A stretch of DNA of 18,145 nucleotides from Ascidiaceihabitans sp. GTDB lineage: Bacteria; Pseudomonadota; Alphaproteobacteria; Rhodobacterales; Rhodobacteraceae. Below the pieces are notes generated by a model, which saw only the letters and a list, made by a program, of their open reading frames with translations, was not told where the DNA came from and did no database searches. Positions 13,410 to 18,145 of this stretch are shown here, piece after piece. Position 1 is the first letter of the stretch. The number at the start of each line of letters is the position of its first letter. Position numbers and translations under genes: made by a program. The stretch lies in assembly GCA_023301665.1 (NCBI GenBank), contig JALZUL010000262.1, positions 1 through 18,145 on the forward strand. Reading direction: 5' to 3'.

Positions 13410-13511
13410 TGTACATTTAGATGGGGTGATATGTACAATTTAGCAGATTTACTGATTTTGGGGTCGTTTTAGGATAGCGAAATTGTACAAATTACCCCCG
13501 TAATATGTACA
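13410..13511. repeat. 102-bp imperfect palindrome with four TGTACA sites
   Basis: Left arm 13410-13441 and right arm 13480-13511 are reverse complements at 25 of 32 positions (27 with G-T pairs), with a 38-bp centre. The best matched blocks are TGTACAT at the outer ends, GGGGTGAT/ATTACCCC in the middle, and TGTACAATTT/AAATTGTACA at the inner ends. The four TGTACA palindromes start at 13410, 13432, 13484 and 13506, spacings of 22, 52 and 22 bp (about two, five and two helical turns). I saw no other TGTACA in the window. This could be a paired protein-binding site, a miniature mobile or repeat element, or a long RNA hairpin in the 3' end of the ilvD-run transcript. Confidence 0.75.
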
Positions 13512-13596
13512 GATCAGTGGCTTCGAGGCTCCAATAGGGCACCGATTCTCTTGTGAAAAATACAGTTAACAGATCGAGCGTTTGAGCCGTTTGGGC

Positions 13597-13968
13597 TTAT
13601 GTTGTCTCGACACAGTGACGACGAAACGCGCGTTTGAGCATGTCTAATTCTGCCCGCAGCAGCTCCATTTCAACACGAATGTCATCGCCCAATGCTTCGC
13701 CCGCGATCAGGGTGAAATGACCCAACTTCGTTTCATCCATAGCATCGCTAATGACAAAAGTTTGCACCCCATCCGCAATGGCATCGGCGGGAATTGGCAC
13801 CTGAAGCAACCAAAGGTTTTCATCCTTTTTCTCGGTGATCTCAAAGCCTGCGACTGGTTTGCCGAGATGGGTCACATTGATCTGTGGCACACCGGATTGA
13901 GTGTTTGTAATGATAGCTTCCCATATGCCGCGGCGCAGCTTGAGGGGGGTCAGTGTAAGGGTGCTCAT
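13597..13968 (-). CDS. Small protein of unknown function (123 aa)
   Basis: I do not recognise a named family. The protein begins MSTLTLTPLKLRRGIWEAII and reads as a small beta-rich domain (residues 1-~95: GIWEAIITN, INVTHLGKPVAGFEI, LWLLQVPIPADAI, GVQTFVISD, LGHFTLIAG). A C-terminal helix follows that could form a coiled coil (IRVEMELLRAELDMLKRAFRR). No signal peptide or membrane segment is seen, so it is probably cytoplasmic. AGGAAG lies 5 nt before the ATG and makes the start secure. It is 9 bp downstream of the DUF6478-like gene and surely co-transcribed with it; the pair probably works together. It is the last gene of the minus-strand run. Confidence 0.82.
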   Translation of the reverse strand: MSTLTLTPLKLRRGIWEAIITNTQSGVPQINVTHLGKPVAGFEITEKKDENLWLLQVPIPADAIADGVQTFVISDAMDETKLGHFTLIAGEALGDDIRVEMELLRAELDMLKRAFRRHCVETT

Positions 13969-13977
13969 AGTGTCTTC

Positions 13978-14751
13978 CTACATCGCGGCGCGCGGACGGC
14001 GTGTGAACGTCAAATCCCGCAAAATAACTTGGTTCATTTCAGGGCCTTCAAAGATCAAATCGATCCAAGCTTTTTCAACCCGCTTTTCATTTAAGTTGGA
14101 ATAAGCAAGGTCAAATTCTACCATGATATCTTTTTCATGAAGGGGCAGCTCACGGACAATTTGTTCAGTGTTTGGGCCATGTTGGATGTTGAGGCGCGCG
14201 AAAATCTCTAGAGGTTTTTCCATTTCAACAATGCAGTTCATGCGCAAAAGGTGATTGCGTTTCAGCCCGTCTGTCGCACCATTTGGCAGGTCGACTACAA
14301 GGGACAGAAACGAGCCGTCAAATTTGAAAACATCCATGCGGATGCCGTATGGCGCAAGGTCTTCTTCACGTTGATTGCGCAGCTGGCGCAGCGTGAGTTC
14401 TGACAAGGAGCAGTCGTGAAAAAGGGTGGCTTCATTTCCCAACATCGATTGGGTTTGTACGGTCGACATGCCGGGTTTGGGCAACGGACCGCGCCACAGT
14501 TCAGGGCGCCATGCCCAGTCGGCGTTGTGGGGGCGTGGAAAGCTGTTGGATCCGATGACAGGCAAAGCAAGGCGCTCGTCTGCACGATGAATCAGGCGAT
14601 CCAAGTGGGTCCGTAAAAGCCGTGCAGAGGTGCGCGTTTGGCGCAATTTAGATAGCTTTGTACTGCCTGCTTTTCTGGCAGCACGCGCCCATTGGCGCAT
14701 GGTGCGCCAATGGCTCAGTCGAAGAAGGATATTGATGGAATTTTCGCTCAT
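13978..14751 (-). CDS. DUF6478-like protein of unknown function
   Basis: A 257-aa protein without signal peptide. The first ~60 residues are strongly basic and helical (LSHWRTMRQWARAARKAG, LRQTRTSARLLRTHLDRLI). The remainder looks like a beta-sandwich, with strand-like stretches such as IRMDVFKFDGSFLSLVVDLP, LRMNCIVEMEKPLEIFARLN and KDIMVEFDLAYSNLNEKRVE, ending KAWIDLIFEGPEMNQVILRDLTF. I believe it belongs to the Rhodobacterales family DUF6478, recalled and not searched. A WRPELWRGPLPKPG segment gives a Trp/Pro-rich linker. No catalytic motif is evident. It follows the lipoprotein gene by 51 bp and precedes the 123-aa gene by 9 bp. The ATG at 14751 has no good Shine-Dalgarno. Confidence 0.8.
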   Translation of the reverse strand: MSENSINILLRLSHWRTMRQWARAARKAGSTKLSKLRQTRTSARLLRTHLDRLIHRADERLALPVIGSNSFPRPHNADWAWRPELWRGPLPKPGMSTVQTQSMLGNEATLFHDCSLSELTLRQLRNQREEDLAPYGIRMDVFKFDGSFLSLVVDLPNGATDGLKRNHLLRMNCIVEMEKPLEIFARLNIQHGPNTEQIVRELPLHEKDIMVEFDLAYSNLNEKRVEKAWIDLIFEGPEMNQVILRDLTFTRRPRAAM

Positions 14752-14767
14752 ACGCCGAGTTGTGCCC

Positions 14768-14786
14768 TGTTTCTAGTTTAGAAACA
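14768..14786. repeat. Hairpin just upstream of the DUF6478-like gene
   Basis: TGTTTCT (14768-14774) and AGAAACA (14780-14786) pair perfectly around AGTTT, in the 51-bp gap between the lipoprotein and the DUF6478-like gene. There is no T-run in the direction of transcription. It could be a processing or attenuation site, or an operator for an internal promoter. Confidence 0.4.
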
Positions 14787-14802
14787 ATCTACTCGAAAAA
14801 GA

Positions 14803-15459
14803 TCATTTAAATAAACCAGCGATTGTCGCCCCAAGTCCCTTTTTGTCACCTGCAACCGCAGAAACTTGTTTGGATGTGTTTGTGGTTAATGATGCCGCTT
14901 TAGACGAACGAACTAGGTTCCGCAGCAATGACGCGCCAACAGCCCCTTGCGCTTCGCTTTCAGCGGGAGAAAATAGCGCAAGGCTTAGATCAAAGTTATC
15001 GATCTTTGTTGCTGCGCGAAAATGGGTTGGTGCTTGTCCGTTAGGTGGTGTTGGCGTTTCCGCTCGAACGAGGCTCAACTCTTCACTGTCTAGCGTTTCA
15101 ATGACCTTGGCATTGCTGGCGATGGCAACATCGGTTGCGCTTAAGGCATCGCCGCGATTTTGAGCAAAACTTGCCGTAATCAAACCAATTGGCGCGCCAA
15201 GTGGGCTGCCTTCGGCTTTCAAAAGATCACAACGTGCCATTAACGCAAAATCCTGCGTAAGGCTGCTTGGCTCAATACAATATCCCGCAGGCGGAACCAG
15301 GGTGACGGCTCCCTCTACCATCTGGGCTTTGATCAGCGGCACAAGTGGTTTGTCCGCTGCCTTGGGCAGTGGATTAAGCGACGGAACCTCAGCACAAGCT
15401 GACAACACTATAAGTGCTGTCAGCCCGCCGATTGTTTTCTTACAGATCCCAGTATTCAT
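14803..15459 (-). CDS. Putative outer-membrane or periplasmic lipoprotein, unknown function
   Basis: A 218-aa protein with a type II signal: basic ICKK, hydrophobic TIGGLTALIV, lipobox LSAC, so Cys is the predicted lipidated residue; the following AEVPSL favours outer-membrane sorting (no Asp at +2). The mature part starts with a Pro/Lys-rich linker (LNPLPKAADKPLVPLIKAQ). A domain follows with two cysteines (GYCIEPSS and ALMARCDLL) that may form a disulfide, and a Ser/Thr-rich tail ending GATIAGLFK. I do not recognise the family. The ATG at 15459 gives the best n-region; the ATG at 15468 and an earlier GTG (15477) are possible. In all cases the start lies inside the last codons of ilvD in another frame (20-bp overlap for 15459), which implies translational coupling. 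Confidence 0.8.
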   Translation of the reverse strand: MNTGICKKTIGGLTALIVLSACAEVPSLNPLPKAADKPLVPLIKAQMVEGAVTLVPPAGYCIEPSSLTQDFALMARCDLLKAEGSPLGAPIGLITASFAQNRGDALSATDVAIASNAKVIETLDSEELSLVRAETPTPPNGQAPTHFRAATKIDNFDLSLALFSPAESEAQGAVGASLLRNLVRSSKAASLTTNTSKQVSAVAGDKKGLGATIAGLFK

Positions 15460-17197
15460 GACGTTCATCACGAGCACCCGGGTGGGTCACCGCGCCTTTA
15501 TATGCACCACCAACAAGTTGTGCGTATTTCCACAAAGCCCCAGCGCCATAGATTGTATCGCGTGGGCCTTTCCATTCTGCCTTACGTGCTGCCAGCTCTT
15601 CGTCAGTCAGCGCGACATCCAACGTGCCCTCAATAGCATTGAGCGTGATGACATCGCCGTCTTTGAGCAAAGCAATTGGACCACCGTGTGCGGCCTCTGG
15701 GCCAACGTGACCAACGCAGAAACCACGTGTCGCGCCGCTAAAGCGACCGTCGGTGATAAGAGCTACTTTTTTGCCCATGCCCTGACCCGAAAGCGCGGCG
15801 GTCGTTGCAAGCATTTCGCGCATGCCAGGGCCGCCTGCCGGGCCCTCGTTGCGGATAACAAAGACTTCGCCTTCCTCATAGGCGCGGTTTTGAACAGCTT
15901 CAAATGCGTCTTGCTCGCACTCAAACACACGTGCTGGACCTGTGAACAACTGGTGCTGTGCTTCCATGCCAGCAACTTTCACAATTGCGCCTTCTGGGGC
16001 AAGATTGCCTTTGAGGCCAACAACACCACCGGTTTTGGTCAATGGAGCTGCAACAGAGTGGATCACTTTGCCATCGGCTTGGCGGGTGATTTTGTCCAAC
16101 TCTTCGCCCATGGAGTAACCGGTTACGGTGATGCAGTCTTCGTGGATCAAGCCGGCTTTGCGCAACTCGTTCATGACAACTGGAACACCACCAGCTTCAT
16201 ACAAGTCTTTTGCAACGTATTGGCCGCCCGGCTTCATATCAACGAAGTAAGGCGTGTCGCGGAAGATTTCACAGACGTCATCAAGGAAGAAGTCGATGCC
16301 AGCTTCGTGTGCCATCGCAGGCAAGTGCAAGCCAGCATTTGTAGAGCCACCAGTGCAAGCCACGATGCGCGCCGCGTTTTCTAGAGATTGACGTGTCACA
16401 ATGTCACGAGCGCGGATGTTCTTTTCGATCAAGTTCATGACCGCAGCACCCGATGCTTGCGCGTATTCGTCACGTGATGTGTACGGTGCAGGGGCACCAG
16501 AAGAGTTCGGCAACGCAAGGCCGATGGCTTCAGATACGCAGGCCATTGTGTTGGCTGTAAACTGACCACCACATGCACCAGCGGATGGGCAAGCGACGCG
16601 CTCAAGAACCTCAAGAGCTGCTTCTGACATTGTGCCGTTTTGGAAGTTACCAACAGCTTCAAACATATCCTGAACGGTCAAATCGCGATCAGCAAAGCCC
16701 TCGGGAACAGCGGCGTCTTTTGGCGCGCGACCTGGGAGGATGGAACCACCGTACAAAAATACGGACGGTACGTTGAGCCGGAGCATCGCCATCATCATGC
16801 CCGGAAGTGATTTATCGCAACCTGCAAGGCCGACAAGCGCGTCATAGCAGTGGCCGCGCATTGTCAATTCAACGGTGTCCGCAATCGCTTCGCGTGAGGC
16901 AAGGGATGAACGCATCCCTTCATGGCCCATTGCGATGCCGTCGGTGACGGTGATGGTGGTAAATTCGCGGGGTGTTCCTTGGGCTTCGGCAACGCCAACT
17001 TTTACGGCCTGAGCCTGACGGTTCAAGGAAATGTTACAAGGGGCTGCTTCATTCCAGCACGTCGCAACGCCAACCAAAGGTTGGTGGATTTCTTCCTCGG
17101 TCATATTCATCGCATAATAGTAAGACCGGTGCGGTGCGCGGGCAGGTCCTTCTGTAACATGACGGCTTGGCAATTTGGATTTGTCGAACTTACCCAT
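15440..17197 (-). CDS. ilvD: Dihydroxy-acid dehydratase
   Basis: Removes water from 2,3-dihydroxy-isovalerate and its methylvalerate analogue in valine, isoleucine and pantothenate synthesis, using an Fe-S cluster and Mg. The 585-aa protein shows the three cluster cysteines: C54 in NEAAPCNISL, C127 in GLAGCDKSLPGMM (K129 is the Mg-site lysine) and C209 in SAGACGGQFTANT. It also has TDGIAMGHEGMRSS, ACTGGSTNAGLHLPA, and the late RFSGATRGFCVGHVGPEA. The ATG at 17197 gives the usual GKFDKSKLPSRHVTEG start; AAGGAAGAGAG lies about 10-20 nt upstream. Upstream in-frame codons to 17305 are not family-like. It heads a minus-strand run with the lipoprotein, DUF6478-like and 123-aa genes. Confidence 0.97.
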   Translation of the reverse strand: MGKFDKSKLPSRHVTEGPARAPHRSYYYAMNMTEEEIHQPLVGVATCWNEAAPCNISLNRQAQAVKVGVAEAQGTPREFTTITVTDGIAMGHEGMRSSLASREAIADTVELTMRGHCYDALVGLAGCDKSLPGMMMAMLRLNVPSVFLYGGSILPGRAPKDAAVPEGFADRDLTVQDMFEAVGNFQNGTMSEAALEVLERVACPSAGACGGQFTANTMACVSEAIGLALPNSSGAPAPYTSRDEYAQASGAAVMNLIEKNIRARDIVTRQSLENAARIVACTGGSTNAGLHLPAMAHEAGIDFFLDDVCEIFRDTPYFVDMKPGGQYVAKDLYEAGGVPVVMNELRKAGLIHEDCITVTGYSMGEELDKITRQADGKVIHSVAAPLTKTGGVVGLKGNLAPEGAIVKVAGMEAQHQLFTGPARVFECEQDAFEAVQNRAYEEGEVFVIRNEGPAGGPGMREMLATTAALSGQGMGKKVALITDGRFSGATRGFCVGHVGPEAAHGGPIALLKDGDVITLNAIEGTLDVALTDEELAARKAEWKGPRDTIYGAGALWKYAQLVGGAYKGAVTHPGARDERHEYWDL

Positions 17198-17363
17198 GTT
17201 GATGGCTCTCTTCCTTAGATGGCGTTTGCTCTGGCATACCCAAGCCCCTGCGTTCCTGCAAGAACTCATAGCCGCGAAACGCTTGTATTGTGTCGTTGTG
17301 AACATTAAGTTTGGCGAGCTGAGCAGTCACATTTCGGGCTGTCCGTTGTTTGGATACCCTTTT
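17198..17363. other. Divergent intergenic region between ilvD and the ABC transporter gene
   Basis: This 166-bp gap should hold promoters in both directions. I could not find a convincing sigma-70 match for either gene, and saw no leader peptide or attenuator hairpin of the kind expected for branched-chain amino-acid control. A 29-codon plus-strand frame at 17219-17308 has no ribosome-binding site and is not called. Confidence 0.4.
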
Positions 17364-18145
17364 ATGGAACGCACCCTATTTTCGTTTATCTGGAAGTACT
17401 CGCGACGCGACCAAGTGCTTTTGCTTCTCGTAACCTTGATTACCTTCCCGTTTTTGTATGCGACGTTGGAATTGCCCAAGCGCATTATCAACGATGCGGT
17501 AGGGGCGGATTCCAACCATATTGATGTTTTTGGCTTGGATCTGACGCAGGTTCAGTTCTTGCTCACCTTATGTGTCGGGTATTTGGCATCTGTTCTTGTT
17601 CACGGTCTGCTCAAGATGCGTTTGAACACGATGAAGGGCATTGTGGCTGAGCGGCTTTTACGCCGGTTTCGGTATTCCTTGATCGCGCGGATGTTGCGTT
17701 TTCCGCGCAGCTATTTCCAGTCTACCAGTCAGGGTGAATTGGTTGCGATGGTCACCTCAGAAGCGGAGCCAATGGGCGGCTTGATGGGCGACGCTGTTGC
17801 CCAACCGGTGTTCCAATTTGGTCAGATGTTCATCATCGTCGTTTTCTTATTCTTGCAATCCTTTTGGTTTGGGCTTGCTGGTGTCGCATTGATCCCTTTG
17901 CAGGCGTACATCATCCCAATCCTACAGCGCCAAATTAATCAGCTGAACAAGCAACGGATTGAAGAGGTGCGTGGCCTCGCCGCAGAGATTGGTGAAAGCG
18001 CGGCGGGTATTACAGACCTGCGTACCAACGGTGGCTTGCGCTATCGCTTGGCAATCTTCACGCAGCGTTTGGGGCGTTTGTTTGAAATCCGCTATCGGAT
18101 CTACAACAAGAAATTCTTCATGAAGTTTCTCAACAACTTCATCAC
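17364..18145 (+). CDS. ABC exporter, N-terminal transmembrane domain (partial)
   Basis: The frame from the ATG at 17364 stays open for 260 codons to the window end. It opens MERTLFSFIWKYSRRDQVLL and shows the type IV exporter transmembrane fold. Helix 1 is about 16-34 (LLLLVTLITFPFLYATLEL), helix 2 about 65-83 (FLLTLCVGYLASVLVHGLL), and coupling-helix-like stretches follow (VAERLLRRFRYSLIARMLRFP, STSQGELVAMVTSEAEP). The helix 3/4 pair is around 150-190 (FGQMFIIVVFLFLQSFWFGLAGVALIPLQ), followed by the long cytoplasmic extension RQINQLNKQRIEEVRGLAAE with the family-typical IGESAAGITDLRTNG. The nucleotide-binding domain lies beyond the window, so the substrate is unknown. It is divergent from ilvD. 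Confidence 0.9.
   Translation, partial: MERTLFSFIWKYSRRDQVLLLLVTLITFPFLYATLELPKRIINDAVGADSNHIDVFGLDLTQVQFLLTLCVGYLASVLVHGLLKMRLNTMKGIVAERLLRRFRYSLIARMLRFPRSYFQSTSQGELVAMVTSEAEPMGGLMGDAVAQPVFQFGQMFIIVVFLFLQSFWFGLAGVALIPLQAYIIPILQRQINQLNKQRIEEVRGLAAEIGESAAGITDLRTNGGLRYRLAIFTQRLGRLFEIRYRIYNKKFFMKFLNNFI

Larger units (their letters stand above)
13296..13596. other. AT-rich intergenic region between convergent genes
   Basis: This 301-bp gap follows ctpA (+) and the small unknown gene (-), both pointing into it. It holds the terminator at 13318-13350, the palindromic element at 13410-13511, and a GTTAACAG octamer twice (13392-13399 and 13565-13572). I found no convincing gene. A 17-codon frame at 13390 is the only short ORF with a purine-rich stretch before it, and I do not trust it. 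Confidence 0.7.

Noticed and set aside
13390..13443. 17-codon plus-strand ORF with AGGG just before the ATG
   Set aside because: The spacing of AGGG to the ATG is too short, the peptide has no features, and the frame lies over the palindromic element, which explains the sequence better.
13410..13511. parS site or DnaA-box cluster
   Set aside because: The motif TGTACA matches neither the parS consensus (TGTTNCACGTGAAACA) nor DnaA boxes (TTATNCACA).
13392..13572. GTTAACAG at 13392 and 13565 as CtrA sites or ends of an inserted element
   Set aside because: The spacing does not match TTAA-N7-TTAA, the two copies are direct and not symmetric about the palindrome, and no target duplication was found.
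15302..16384. 360-codon plus-strand open frame opposite ilvD
   Set aside because: It is the shadow of ilvD, whose motifs are all intact on the minus strand; the translated product is low in recognisable structure.
17219..17308. 29-codon plus-strand frame in the ilvD-ABC gap, a possible leader peptide
   Set aside because: No ribosome-binding site, wrong strand for ilvD control, not enriched in Ile/Val/Leu codons in a run, and no following attenuator hairpin.

Overview
The window looks like chromosomal DNA from a marine alphaproteobacterium of the Rhodobacterales (Roseobacter group). This is inferred from the protein sequences: the GXGXG end of glutamate synthase, a short MtgA ending in a DGAATIRADGR-type tail, a FzlA-like GST, a zf-CHCC protein, a DUF6478-like protein, and the gpmI-envC-ctpA order. 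GC content is moderate and genes are tightly packed. I saw no IS element, prophage, CRISPR array, tRNA or rRNA.

Layout. 1-829: 3' end of gltB (+). 928-2382: mtgA (peptidoglycan glycosyltransferase) and a GST-fold protein that I read as FzlA, an FtsZ partner (+). 2455-3486: queG, the last step of queuosine synthesis (+). 3533-5536: a lone hydantoinase/oxoprolinase-type ATPase (+). 5570-8389: polA (-), cut by one in-frame amber codon. 8411-8890: a small secreted six-cysteine protein (+), divergent from polA by only 21 bp. 8897-9070: a zf-CHCC zinc protein (-). 9304-13295: a translationally coupled gpmI-envC-ctpA run (+) ending in a strong terminator. 13597-17197: a minus-strand run ilvD, lipoprotein, DUF6478-like protein and a small unknown protein. 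17364-18145: the N-terminal membrane domain of an ABC exporter (+), cut by the window end.

Several genes share an envelope and division theme: MtgA makes glycan strands, FzlA is thought to couple FtsZ to septal synthesis, EnvC activates amidases, and CtpA is a periplasmic protease often linked to murein-hydrolase control. The rest is mainly housekeeping metabolism (glutamate, branched-chain amino acids, glycolysis, tRNA modification).

Two points deserve most attention. First, the polA amber codon falls exactly on the metal-binding glutamate of the 5'-nuclease domain, leaving an otherwise intact Klenow-like reading frame behind it. Second, between the convergent ends of ctpA and the ilvD run lies a 102-bp imperfect palindrome (13410-13511) with four TGTACA sites spaced 22, 52 and 22 bp apart. 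It sits far from any gene start, so an ordinary operator is not an easy explanation. Several intergenic gaps (843-940, 1671-1711, 2390-2430) also hold strong hairpins close to gene starts.
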